Shown here piece after piece: positions 46,502 through 56,700 of a stretch of 64,000 nt of DNA. The notes beneath the pieces were generated by a model. The model was given only the letters and a program-made list of their open reading frames with translations, searched no databases and was not told the origin of the DNA. Source of the DNA: Bacteroidota bacterium. Its GTDB lineage: Bacteria > Bacteroidota > Bacteroidia > Flavobacteriales > Flavobacteriaceae. The stretch is taken from assembly GCA_024279425.1 (NCBI GenBank), contig JAJRRO010000018.1:1-64000 (forward strand), written 5' to 3'. Made by a program: the position numbers and the translations under genes. How positions within the stretch are numbered: position 1 is the stretch's first letter; each line of letters opens with the position of its first letter.

Positions 46502-49500
46502 TTATTCGCCCTTGATCCATTCGAGACTATTTTTCAACAGGGTTTTATAAGCACTTAAATTATGTGCCCTTTCGTCATGCCCTAATGTATTACCCACTAT
46601 TTTGGTCTTCACATGTTTTACCACCCAAACCACTGGAAATTCTTCCCCGGATTCAAGCCCTTTACCTATTGCGAGTACTTCTACATCAACTGCTTCAGGG
46701 TCTTTCTTCCAGCGATAGAGTTCGTCTGTTATCCTAAACTTGGAGGGCACTCCTTTCATGATAGGATGATTTGGCTTTACTACCCTCACTTCAAACTCCT
46801 GAAGCTTCTCATGGGATTCAGAGCCACCACCGACCAATTGCTTATTGTATTCAGGCCAGTCCTTCCAGTTGTACCAGGTACTGGGGTGGTAAATGAGCAT
46901 ATTCATACCTTCATTTACCCTTTTAAAAATGCCTGCACGTGTATCATCATCAATAGGCTTGTTATTGCAGATAAAAAGGGCGTCAGAATCTTTGATCAAT
47001 TCTCCCAATTGACGTGAATTTTCGGTGTATTGGACCGTTGTTTTTCCTTTTTCGCTCAATAGCTTGCCATCCACAATACCAAAAAACTTCAAGAAATCAT
47101 GGGAACCTCCCCCTCCCATCATTGCTATTTTATATGCATTGCTATCTTCGGATAGGTATGTGCCAGGTGCATCAACTATAATAACGCCTTGCATTAATCG
47201 CCAATGCCCCGGAAAAGTACAAACGAAAGGATATCTTCCCGGTTTATTGGGAAGTTGAAATACGATAGACCCTGTCTCGCCAGGTTCCAACATTTTAGTA
47301 GCACCAAGGACATATCTTGAATTTGGTACATAACCCATTTTTGCCGCATCTGAATCTTTCAGGAATATATCAACCCGCTCTCCAAAGGTTTCCAAACTTC
47401 CATCTTTAATGACCACCAGATTATGCGGCATCTGATCCACATTATTCAGCACAATCTCAACAGTTTGCCCTGCCGTAGCTCTAAGAACAGTCTTGTCATA
47501 AGCCATTTTTTGATTGACCGTATTTAAATTAAAAACCACATCAGCTTTTACTTTTCCTGCTTTACCAATACCCACATCGATATAGCGATTTCCTCCACCG
47601 TCATGGCAATGGACTGCAATGACGTTTTTACCCTTTTTAAAGAGCTTCCCTTTTTCAGTATCAAGCTTAATATACTTGTATTGCTTGCTTACCCCATCTT
47701 CTTCAATTAGCAATTGTCCATTTACATAAATTGCATAATTATCATCATGCTTGATTTTCAACACTGGTTCGGAAATTTCTTCGTTTAACACAAATTCGCG
47801 TCGCAGCCAAATATCAGAGGTGCTCCAAGCCGTTTTCGCTTCGGGAGTATCTTTACCCCCAAAAGTCGAAGGGCCATTCTCCCATGCCGAATCATCAAAA
47901 TCGGAGTTGAACCAATCATCCGATGGTTTATTTTGCGTATAACTCCATATAGCCTTTTGCTCCTCAGCCGATGGCATTAAAAGCTCAACAATCTTTGGAT
48001 CTACCACGGAATAATTTAATTCTTGATGGTAGACCTTGATAGCTGCCTGTAACCATTTATCTGAACTATTTTCGGTATTCTTAGCCGCCGCCTCTATTTG
48101 TTCGTATAACCCATTTGTTTCTGGTAATTCACCTGCCCGTAAGATTGCCGCTAACCGCAGGGCCATGTCAGCATCTTCCAATAGTCCTGATTCAGCAAGC
48201 ACTTTGCTCCCTTCAACTGATTCTGGCAATAATGCTAGCGCGGCCTTTTTTACCGCGTAGGATTCATTTTTCAATGCATTGACCGCTGTAGTCTTGGCCT
48301 TATCGTTGGCGTTCAAGGCACCAAGTCCATCAAGTGTCCAAAGCGCATGCAATGCTCCACCATTAAGACCACTTTCGTCTCTATTTTTACCATTATCCAC
48401 CAATGAAATCAACTCGGGAATCAAATCCGTTTTGCCTTCTTCTACAATTAGACGTTGGGCAGTGATCCTCCAAAACATATTATCACTTTGAAGTGCTTCA
48501 ATAAGGTCTTCATCATTTGCAGCGTCAAGTGCTTCAATATCAGAATCATCCCCATCTTCATGTTTTATGATATAAATTCTACCATGCCCTTTGTCACGGT
48601 GTTCATTTAGATGCGCATTCCCTTCTCCCTTATCATCATTCCAAATCTGATTGTCCATTCCCCTTTTATCCGGATTGTGCTGAATAACTGGGTTATACCA
48701 ATCAGCCACCCATAAATTACCATCAGGCCCGGTCTCCGAAAATACGGGAGCAGTCCAAGCATCGGTACTTGCAAAAATATTTCCGCCATCCACTTCTTTA
48801 TACCCAGCACCATCTTTAACAATTCTTGATAAATGCACCAAATGTCCGGTCGGTTCATTTACATACATTTGATTTTGATATTCTTTAGGATAGTTTCTTG
48901 CGGTATAGAAGTTGGCACCTGCGGCGGCCGTATACCCTCCGCGAACATCTACCTGTTGTAATGGAATTGTATCAACAGATAATATTTCATAGTGCCCTTG
49001 AATAAAGTCGGCGTTAAGGGCCCAGTTGGGCATTTTATCCAAATAGTCATAATGTTTTAAGGGAATACCCACATAACAACAATGATTGTTATTTGCTGTG
49101 GATCCGAATATTTCAAAACTCTCGTTAAAGCCAAGTCCCCATGTGTTATTATTAAATTGGCCTATAGGTTCAAAATAGGAACCGTCTTTGACAAAGCGAT
49201 ACACTCCCATTTTAAAATTGACCGTATTGTCACCAAACTTATTTTCGAATCCGGAATACCCCACCGATCCCCAAATATGATTATCAATACCATATCGTAA
49301 ACTTGACGGTCCTGCGTGGGTATCCCAGATTCCAAAACCATCAAAGAGCACCGTACTCCTATCCATTTTATCATCACCATCAACATCTTCAAGAAAAACC
49401 ATATTGGGAGCTTGCGCAACGATTATACCTCCCTTTACTTTGGTAATTCCAGTAGACAGACTTTGTTCAATGGCAAAATCGGTAAACTTATCTGCCTTGC

Positions 49501-49843
49501 CATCTCTATTGGTATCTTCACAAATAGTAATCCTATCACCTCCGACATCATTACTGAGGCCATGTGGATAATCTTGTGATTGTACTACCCAAAGCCTTCC
49601 TCTTTCGTCCCAGGTAAAAGCAATGGGGTTAATAATATTGGGCTCTGAAGCAAATAGCTCTACCTCAAAACCTTCTGGCACTTGAATATGCTTTTGAGAA
49701 TCTTCGGGACTAAAGGGGTTTTGTATTCGCGGTTCTTCTCCGCTGTACGTCAATTCCGGTAGTTTTTCTTTTTTCCCCGAACAGGAAATCACTACTACCA
49801 GAATCCCAATTATTGATGCTAGGCGAGTAATCGATTTTTTCAT
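46502..49843 (-). CDS. Five-domain lipoprotein: propeller, helical repeats, jelly roll, blue-copper domain, ThuA domain
   Basis: 1113 residues. The lipoprotein Cys is at 21 (VVISC). Residues ~50-430 are a PVC-type/membrane-bound dehydrogenase propeller (HIQVPEGFEVELFASEPNIINPIAFTWDERGRLWVV; GPDGNLWVADWYNPVIQHNP). ~435-605 are HEAT-like helices. ~630-760 form a galactose-binding-type jelly roll (WFNSDFDDSAWENGPSTFGG ... WLRREFVL). ~765-890 are a cupredoxin with a type I copper set: His806, Cys874, His879, Met883. ~900-1113 are a ThuA/trehalose-utilisation-like domain (YHPSTWYNWKDWPEYNKQLVGGG, HPIMKGVPSKFRITDELY, VWVVKHVKTKIVGNTLGHDERAH). It probably binds and oxidises a carbohydrate at the cell surface. 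Confidence 0.85.
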   Translation of the reverse strand: MKKSITRLASIIGILVVVISCSGKKEKLPELTYSGEEPRIQNPFSPEDSQKHIQVPEGFEVELFASEPNIINPIAFTWDERGRLWVVQSQDYPHGLSNDVGGDRITICEDTNRDGKADKFTDFAIEQSLSTGITKVKGGIIVAQAPNMVFLEDVDGDDKMDRSTVLFDGFGIWDTHAGPSSLRYGIDNHIWGSVGYSGFENKFGDNTVNFKMGVYRFVKDGSYFEPIGQFNNNTWGLGFNESFEIFGSTANNNHCCYVGIPLKHYDYLDKMPNWALNADFIQGHYEILSVDTIPLQQVDVRGGYTAAAGANFYTARNYPKEYQNQMYVNEPTGHLVHLSRIVKDGAGYKEVDGGNIFASTDAWTAPVFSETGPDGNLWVADWYNPVIQHNPDKRGMDNQIWNDDKGEGNAHLNEHRDKGHGRIYIIKHEDGDDSDIEALDAANDEDLIEALQSDNMFWRITAQRLIVEEGKTDLIPELISLVDNGKNRDESGLNGGALHALWTLDGLGALNANDKAKTTAVNALKNESYAVKKAALALLPESVEGSKVLAESGLLEDADMALRLAAILRAGELPETNGLYEQIEAAAKNTENSSDKWLQAAIKVYHQELNYSVVDPKIVELLMPSAEEQKAIWSYTQNKPSDDWFNSDFDDSAWENGPSTFGGKDTPEAKTAWSTSDIWLRREFVLNEEISEPVLKIKHDDNYAIYVNGQLLIEEDGVSKQYKYIKLDTEKGKLFKKGKNVIAVHCHDGGGNRYIDVGIGKAGKVKADVVFNLNTVNQKMAYDKTVLRATAGQTVEIVLNNVDQMPHNLVVIKDGSLETFGERVDIFLKDSDAAKMGYVPNSRYVLGATKMLEPGETGSIVFQLPNKPGRYPFVCTFPGHWRLMQGVIIVDAPGTYLSEDSNAYKIAMMGGGGSHDFLKFFGIVDGKLLSEKGKTTVQYTENSRQLGELIKDSDALFICNNKPIDDDTRAGIFKRVNEGMNMLIYHPSTWYNWKDWPEYNKQLVGGGSESHEKLQEFEVRVVKPNHPIMKGVPSKFRITDELYRWKKDPEAVDVEVLAIGKGLESGEEFPVVWVVKHVKTKIVGNTLGHDERAHNLSAYKTLLKNSLEWIKGE

Positions 49844-49932
49844 CTGTTTATTTTTTATGGTTTTTTAATGGTCAGATATAAGCTCGTATGATTGCTTCTT
49901 GGTTTATGTTTCAATACATATAATTCTATTGG

Positions 49933-50343
49933 CTATTTGTTTTTTCGATATCCAGAGTAGGGTAAATTTTGATATTCATCAATTGTACCCGCTTCCCATC
50001 CAGAAGAAGGGGCCAAGATGGCCAAAAACTCCAAAGCTTCATCACCTACATTGAAAGTTCCGTGTACAACATCGGGGTCTATGTAAACGGAGTCCCCTGC
50101 TTTCAAAATTTGCTTTTCATCCCCTACCCATTGCTCAGCCATACCTTTGAGGATATAAAGAATTTCATTCATTTCTGGATGTCTATGGAAATTGTGCATG
50201 CCTCCAACAGGCATTATCACTTTGACCATATAGGTATCGGCCTGCTTGGTAATATCAGCATTAAAATGCCAATAATGATCACGTCCTAAAACATTTTCCT
50301 TAATCGTTTCCGAATCCTTGACAAATTTCCAGTACCTACTCAT
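49933..50343 (-). CDS. Cupin domain protein
   Basis: 136 residues, one small beta-barrel. Metal-site motif NFHRHPEMNEILYILKG (HxH...E) and the second motif DPDVVHGTFN (His). No signal peptide. It is 5 bases downstream of the PEP-hydrolase-family gene and faces the same way as the Tm-1-like gene, so the three probably form one operon. The small molecule it acts on is unknown; isomerase, dioxygenase or binding roles are all possible for this fold. Confidence 0.88.
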   Translation of the reverse strand: MSRYWKFVKDSETIKENVLGRDHYWHFNADITKQADTYMVKVIMPVGGMHNFHRHPEMNEILYILKGMAEQWVGDEKQILKAGDSVYIDPDVVHGTFNVGDEALEFLAILAPSSGWEAGTIDEYQNLPYSGYRKNK

Positions 50344-50348
50344 ATCAA

Positions 50349-51212
50349 CTATTTATTCAGCGTAAGAGACGTGAATTGTCTTGTTAGATCAGTCAATGAT
50401 TGCTCTACTCCCATTCTCTCCAGAGAAGAAGCTCCCACAAACCCATGTACATCAGTTTTATCCAAAATTATCCTTACATCTTCCGGTGTATTAACCGGAC
50501 CGCCGTGTGCAAGGAAGAATGTATCGGGGTTCGATTTTCTTACCGCCTCAATAATCTCTTGTGTTTTATCAATTGCAAAATCCATTGAGCGGGTCGCTCC
50601 TGTAACTCCGATAGAACCACCTATCGTTGTACCCACATGTGAAATAATTGCATCCGCTCCCACGTCGGCCATTTGCACTGCCTCTTCAGGTTCAGCCACG
50701 TACACTATAGAGAACAAATCCATTTTAGTTGCCAATTCGACCATATCCACTTCCTTCTGAAAACCCATACCGGTTTCCTCTAGTACATTTCTGAAATGAC
50801 CATCCACAATACAATGGGTAGGGAAATTGTTCACCCCTGAAAAGCCCATGTCCTTTACTTGACCAAGAAAATGCCACATTCTTCTTCGTGGATCAGTACC
50901 ATGTACACCGCAAATAACAGGAATCTCTTTGACCACAGGTAGTACTTCGAATTCCCCTATTTCCATGGCCACTGCATTGGCATCACCATAGGCCATCAAT
51001 CCGGCCGTTGAACCGTGACCGGACATTCTGAACCTCCCCGAATTGTAGATTATAAGCAAATCAGCACCTCCTTTTTCAATAAACTTGGCACTAATACCTG
51101 TGCCGGCACCAGCTGCAATAATCGCTCTTTTTTGGTCCAATGTCGCTTGCAACCTATCTCTTACTTCTTGTTTTGTATAGGGATTTCCTATTCCTGTCCA
51201 CGGATTTGGCAT
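50349..51212 (-). CDS. Phosphoenolpyruvate hydrolase family TIM-barrel protein
   Basis: 287 residues. It starts MPNPWTGIGNPYTKQEVRDRLQATL. Family landmarks are IIAAGAGTGISAKFIEKGGADLLIIYNSGRFRMSGHGSTAGLMAYGDANA, PVICGVHGTDPRRRMWHFLGQV, GFSGVNNFPTHCIVDGHFRNVLEETGMGF, SHVGTTIGGSIGVTGATRSMD and FLAHGGPVNTPEDV. The family is related to the PEP mutase/isocitrate lyase fold. In plants and fungi the same domain is fused to a Tm-1-like domain, which is the next gene upstream here. The substrate is unproven. Confidence 0.88.
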   Translation of the reverse strand: MPNPWTGIGNPYTKQEVRDRLQATLDQKRAIIAAGAGTGISAKFIEKGGADLLIIYNSGRFRMSGHGSTAGLMAYGDANAVAMEIGEFEVLPVVKEIPVICGVHGTDPRRRMWHFLGQVKDMGFSGVNNFPTHCIVDGHFRNVLEETGMGFQKEVDMVELATKMDLFSIVYVAEPEEAVQMADVGADAIISHVGTTIGGSIGVTGATRSMDFAIDKTQEIIEAVRKSNPDTFFLAHGGPVNTPEDVRIILDKTDVHGFVGASSLERMGVEQSLTDLTRQFTSLTLNK

Positions 51213-51386
51213 CTTATGTATGTTTTACTGTTTTGTAAATATTCTTTTATTTAAGCAAAGAAGCAACATATTTTACTCGAAATCCAGCTGTTTTGCTCCC
51301 AAAAACAACTGTATCATACCGTATTCTTACCTATTTTATACTATCATAGTCATAAAACAGATAGAAAATGCAGCTTTGATAATTAC

Positions 51387-52613
51387 CTAATCGTGCATAA
51401 GTTTCAATAGTTCCGCCACGGCGATACCTGCAAATTTGGCATCGTTGATATCGGTATCCACTTCAATGACAGGTATGCTTGGATTAAGGTGTTGTCGGAT
51501 AGCATCAAATAAAACGCTGTCCACATGCGGAGCATAGAAAACCTCTCCTTTTTTACTGATTTTGGAGATTCCCTTCAATGGCAGTACTACTACTACTTTT
51601 CCTTTGGAATGGTTTAATTTTTCAGCAAAGGATTTACCGAGTCCTTTGTTTTCCTCTTCATTGGTGCGCATGAGGGTCACATTAGGATCCCAACTGAACA
51701 GTTGTCTTTGTTGATATTCTTTCGGGACAGTTTTCAAAGCGCCAAAATTGACCATATCCAAACAACCGGGAACGACTACTTGAGGTATGCCCATTTTACC
51801 TGCTGCGGTTAATCTTTCCGGACCTGCACTACAAATACCTCCAAATAAATCATCGGCCAACTCAGTGGTGGTTATATCCAAGACTGCATCAAAACAATTG
51901 TCGAGCACCAGGTCCTCCATAGTTTTCCCACCTGGCCCAACGGCATGAAAAGAAAGAACATCATACCCTTTGGCCCGTAATATTTTGGAACATTGGTCAA
52001 CACAGGGAGTGGTATTGCCGAAGATGCTTATTGCAATACTACCTTTGGTTTTTAATGGGTCTGTATCAACGACGTTCATCATTCCAAATAAGGCACCAGC
52101 AGCCTGATTGATAAGAATGCGACTAATTTTATTTAGTCCAGCTACGTCAACAATGGAAGGCATCAAAGTAATATCCTTGCTTCCTATATGTTCGGAAAGG
52201 TCTTTGGTAGCCAGCGTAGTCAAACACAACTTGGGAATGCCAAAGGAAATTTTTTTGACAGCGGATAAAAAAATATAAGTTCCACCGCCACCGCCCATAC
52301 CAATAACTCCATCGATTTTTTTTTGGGACATCAGCTCCGAAATAACCAGGGAAGCGCCCATCCCCATTTTTTCCAATGCCTGTCCCCTATCTCCATCCTT
52401 TCTCAGACTGGAAAGGGATGTTCCGGCGGCTTCTGCAATTTCAGTGGATTCGATGGTTACCGGAAAAAGTTTCGTCGTCCCCAAAATCCCGGTATTTATG
52501 GCTATGACTTTGATGTTTTGCTCAACCAAACAGCTGTGGAGAAAATCAAAGTCTTCACCCTTAGTATCAAAACAACCTATCATTAATACGGTCTTGGCAG
52601 ATGGCATCGGCAC
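51387..52613 (-). CDS. Tm-1-like ATP-binding domain protein (UPF0261)
   Basis: 408 residues. Landmarks are TVLMIGCFDTKGEDFDFLHSCLVEQ near the N-terminus, KIDGVIGMGGGGGTYIFLSAVKKISFGIPKLCLTTLATKDLSEHIG, PSIVDVAGLNKISR, ISIFGNTTPCVDQCSKIL, SFHAVGPGGKTMEDLV, VVPGCLDMVNFG and LPLKGISKISKKGEVFYAPHVDSVLFDAI. An in-frame ATG two codons in (52607) is an alternative start. The family is named after the tomato virus-resistance protein Tm-1; its bacterial function is not known. It is the first gene of a trio with the PEP-hydrolase-family and cupin genes, after a 174-base gap. Confidence 0.88.
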   Translation of the reverse strand: MPMPSAKTVLMIGCFDTKGEDFDFLHSCLVEQNIKVIAINTGILGTTKLFPVTIESTEIAEAAGTSLSSLRKDGDRGQALEKMGMGASLVISELMSQKKIDGVIGMGGGGGTYIFLSAVKKISFGIPKLCLTTLATKDLSEHIGSKDITLMPSIVDVAGLNKISRILINQAAGALFGMMNVVDTDPLKTKGSIAISIFGNTTPCVDQCSKILRAKGYDVLSFHAVGPGGKTMEDLVLDNCFDAVLDITTTELADDLFGGICSAGPERLTAAGKMGIPQVVVPGCLDMVNFGALKTVPKEYQQRQLFSWDPNVTLMRTNEEENKGLGKSFAEKLNHSKGKVVVVLPLKGISKISKKGEVFYAPHVDSVLFDAIRQHLNPSIPVIEVDTDINDAKFAGIAVAELLKLMHD

Positions 52614-53018
52614 TTAATTTAGGTATCTTTTTATGAATTTAATCTTTTAGCCCGTTCAAAAATGAATCTATTCACAAAAATCAATGAATTTTAAACTAAT
52701 TTCTATCTATTTATTGCCACGAAATAACTGTTTAATGACAAAAACGCTCTTGTGTTCAAAAAATTCAATAAAAATGAAGTTATCTTTTTTTTAACCTTTT
52801 CATCTTTATATAGCACACACCCTATTTCCCATTCTATGGGACTAGATATGTCCTCCAAACAAGACATCCGGCCTGCATTGTACCATGAAATTTTACGATA
52901 TTGTTCATCGACAGCACAATGAAAAACAACTCGAATGTCCTATGAAGTAACTTTCAAAAAATCTCTATTTAGATAAAAAACCATTAATAAGTACTTTAGC
53001 ATAAATCTATTTTTTACG
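52614..53018. other. Divergent intergenic region between Tm-1-like and Crp-family genes
   Basis: 405 bases, strongly AT-rich near 52614-52800 with a run of nine T at about 52787. There is a near-consensus -7 element TACTTTAG about 28 bases before the Crp-family start. Only frames under 30 codons are present (for example from 52836). I see no RNA gene or repeat. Confidence 0.5.
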
Positions 53019-53687
53019 ATGAAAACACTCACAAAATACTGGTTTCTAGAAGGATTCAGTCTTTTTGAAAAACTAGGAATGTCAACCATGATGCAAATGT
53101 GTGAGCTGCTTGATATGGATCAAATTGAAAAAGGGGAAATAATCGAAATAGGCAACAGAAGCAAGAAATGCATCTTCTTTTTAAAAAAGGGCTCGGTCAA
53201 GATTATTGATTCCAGGAACAATATCGTAAAGTATGTAGTAAAAATGGGGAACATTTTCGGAGAACTTTCACTCTACGACGAACAGGTGGCATCAGAGGAA
53301 AAAGCATCTGCTCTTGAAGATTCAATAATCTGCTATATAGAATCTGATATGATGGAAGAGTTAATGGAAAAACACAAATCGCTTAAAAATGGTGTTCTTA
53401 AAGTATATGGATTGCGGATTAGAAAGCTGGAAAGTAGACTCCAGGACCTCATATACAAAGACAACAAAACAAGAATAGCAGAATTTGTTAGCTTTTATGT
53501 GAAAGAATTTGGTATTGATAAACCAGATAGGATCGAGGCTAAAAACCTACTGTCACATAAAGACATTGCAAATCTCACAAATACTTCTAGACAGACCGTA
53601 AACAATTTGCTGAGCAATATGCGGAAAAATAAGGAAATCGATTATGACTCAAAATACATCTCGGTAATAAAAAGGGGGGGGGACTAA
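53019..53687 (+). CDS. Crp/Fnr family transcriptional regulator
   Basis: 222 residues. The N-terminal cyclic-nucleotide-binding-type barrel is KGEIIEIGNRSKKCIFFLKKGSVKIIDSRNNIVKYVVKMGNIFGELSLYDEQ. A long dimer helix follows (EKHKSLKNGVLKVYGLRIRKLESRLQDLI), then the helix-turn-helix LLSHKDIANLTNTSRQTVNNLLSNMRKNKEI. No Fnr-type Cys cluster is visible at the N-terminus, so iron-sulfur sensing is unlikely. The gene ends in a run of nine G (53674-53682), where slippage would change the last few residues. It stands upstream of the 53.8-64 kb genes and may regulate them. Confidence 0.92.
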   Translation: MKTLTKYWFLEGFSLFEKLGMSTMMQMCELLDMDQIEKGEIIEIGNRSKKCIFFLKKGSVKIIDSRNNIVKYVVKMGNIFGELSLYDEQVASEEKASALEDSIICYIESDMMEELMEKHKSLKNGVLKVYGLRIRKLESRLQDLIYKDNKTRIAEFVSFYVKEFGIDKPDRIEAKNLLSHKDIANLTNTSRQTVNNLLSNMRKNKEIDYDSKYISVIKRGGD

Positions 53688-53764
53688 ATTAAACGATTTA
53701 ACAAAACCATAGCTGCAAAAGCTATTTAATGAAAGTTTTTGCAGGGAATTAGACTAAAAGCACA

Positions 53765-56700
53765 ATGATGAAAATTCTTAAATTATTGAAAACTTGGTTT
53801 GTACTTTCCATATTCCTTCTTGTTTTAAAAGGGCTCTCTCAAGAAATTGAAAAATCTATTTACATTACCGCAAACACCTGGGACATTTCCAATACCGAGG
53901 TGCTTTCCCAAATTGCAAAGGATTCAAAATCCGTTCAAAACCCCATGTTGCTTATCCTAGGTAATGCCACACCCAAGAAAGCTTTTGGAAATGCACTGGA
54001 CAAACAGCTTCAAATAATCAAGGGATTTAAGAAAGATGCCATATTTCTGCCAGGAAACCATGAATGGTCCAATAAAGGACATCGAAGGGTAAAGGATATA
54101 GAAAAGCACATCAAAAAAAATAGTAAAGCAAGGTTTTATCCCCATAATGGCGAACCTATAAGACACTATGAGATCAACGAAAATATGGTAATGATCACCG
54201 TAGATTCCCAGTGGTTCCTCGAAGATTGGAACAAGGATACCTATATCAACCAAGAAACTGAAATTCATAACAGAACACTGTTTTTTTTGGAATTTGAAAA
54301 TCAAATAAAAAAGGCACAGGGCAAAATAAAGATCATTCCCATCCATCACCCCATTAAAACATATACGAGGCAAGTGTTAATAGGTAATACTGCCGGGCCA
54401 ACAGTGCAAGATTACCAAAACAAGCAATATCGGGTATTAAGAAATAGGCTAAAGACCATTGCAAGACAAAATGAAGATATCATTTTTGTATCTGGCCATG
54501 ACAAAAACCTGCAATATATAAACAACAGGGTACCCCACCTGGTCAGCGGAGCGGCAGGAACCACTAAAAATGTAAAAGATGGAGGTGATGGCAATTTCAC
54601 CACTTCCAAAAACGGTTATGCAAGGTTAGGTATTAATACGGATGGAAAAGTTACCGCACACCTTTTGACAGTACAAAATGGAGGTTCCAAATCGGTTTTC
54701 AATACCACAGTCTTAGAAGGTGGTAAGCCAAAGACCAATACATCTTTTACCTCAAGAGATACTTTTCCAAAAACACTTTCCGCATCCATATACACCAAAG
54801 CCGATACGGACAAAAATGGTTTTTATAAAACATTATGGGGAAATCCTATAGAGAATTCTACAGTAAACCTGTAAATGCCCAAGTGGTTTTATTGGACACC
54901 CTAATGGGCGGACTTACTCCTATAAAACGAGGAGGTGGTCAACAATCAAAATCGCTACGGTTGGAAGATAGTTCAGGGAAGCAATTTGTAATGCAAGCAC
55001 TTAAAAAAAGTACTATAAAGTTTTTGCAGGCCAATGCGTTTCAGGACGTTTATATTGGCAATGCGCTGAACGACAGCGCGGTGGATAAGTTTTTAGCTGA
55101 TTTTTACACTACCTCCCACCCCTATACCCCTTTTGCCATTGGCGAATTGGTGGACGCTATAGATGTTTCCCATACAAACCCAAAACTATACTACGTACCT
55201 AAACAAAATGTACTCGGTATTTTTAATGATGAATTTGGGGACGAGTTGCATATGATCGAGGAACATGTGGGTGATACCCAAATACAATTGAAAAGTTTTG
55301 GCAACCCAAAAAAGATTCTGAGTACGGCAGATGTCTTACAGGAGATACATAAGTCTGGCAAATCGCTAATAGATGAACCTTCCTATATCAGGGCACGGCT
55401 TTTTGACATATTATTGGGCGATTGGGATCGCCACGAGGATCAATGGCGGTGGGCACTATTTGAAAAAGAAGATGGTACTGAGATCTGCAAGCCCATACCC
55501 AGAGATCGGGACCAGGCATTTTCTAAATATGATGGCGCGTTGATTTCTCTTCTTACCAGAATAATTCCAGGTTTACGTAAAATGCAAACCTATGATAAAG
55601 ATTTAAGAAGTGTAAAATGGTTTGCGAGTTCCCCCTATCATTTGGACCTAACCCTAGTCAATAACTCCGATTGGGAAGAGTGGCGAAAACAAGCCAAACA
55701 TATTCAAGCGAATGTTACCGATACTGTTATAGAAAAGGCCTTCAAAGCCATTCCAGAAGAAATCAAAGGTCAAACCATTGCCGACATAAAAATGAAGTTG
55801 AAGAGCAGGCGGGACAATCTAATGAAAATTGCCAGAGATTACTATGCCTATTTGAACAAGTTCGAGGTTGTCGTAGGAACACAAAAAGCGGATGATTTTA
55901 AAATCACAAGGCTTCCGGGTGGTAAGACCACCATAGACATCCACCGGAAGGATCTGGGAATTCTCAAAAGGACATTCTCCAATAATATAACCAAAGAGAT
56001 TTGGATTTACGGACTTGATGGAAAAGACACTTTTATCGTAGATGGAAAAGGGGATGAACTTATCACCTTAAAAATAATTGGCGGCAAGAAGAATGACACC
56101 TATGATTTTAAAAACACTAATAGCGTTAAACTCTACGACTATAAGAGCAAAGAAAATACGATTGTAAATAGGCGGTCGAAAAAATGGCTCGTAGATGATT
56201 ATGGGATTAACAACTATGACTCCCACAAGGTTAAGCATAATTTCAATCAACTACTGCCAATTCTAGCGGTCAATCCTGATGATGGTTTGCGTGTTGGAAT
56301 ATTCAGTAACCATACTTACTATGGATTGCAACGTAATCCTTTTACCCAAAAGCATACAATAAGTGCGTCTTATTACACGGGTACTTCTGGATACCACTTA
56401 TCGTATAAGGGGGAATTTTCCAATATTTTCCATAATTGGAACTTTGGGATAGAAGGACTTTATACCAGCCCTAATTTCACCACCAACTTTTTTGGTTTTG
56501 GTAACGAGACCCTATATGATAAAGAGGAAGTAGAACTTGACTTCAATCGGGTTCGTATCAGGAAATGGAATGCTGTTGTTTCCTTAATCTACAGAGGTAG
56601 GAGTAGAGGCTCATTTCATATTAAACCCTTGATTGAATCCTTTGATGTTGAAAATACCCAAGAACGTTTTATTGCAGGCCTACCAACTAGCAGTGCCACT

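Noticed and set aside
39069-52613. Polysaccharide utilisation locus
   Set aside because: No SusC/SusD-like pair, glycoside hydrolase or lyase is present; only esterase, oxidoreductase and regulator genes.
52836-52960. Short frames upstream of the Crp-family gene
   Set aside because: They are under 30 codons, with no ribosome site and no recognisable similarity.
54836-54846. Programmed -1 frameshift as the preferred explanation
   Set aside because: The heptamer fits, but the second one-base loss near the 3' end of the same gene makes decay or homopolymer sequencing error more likely. It is kept only as an alternative.
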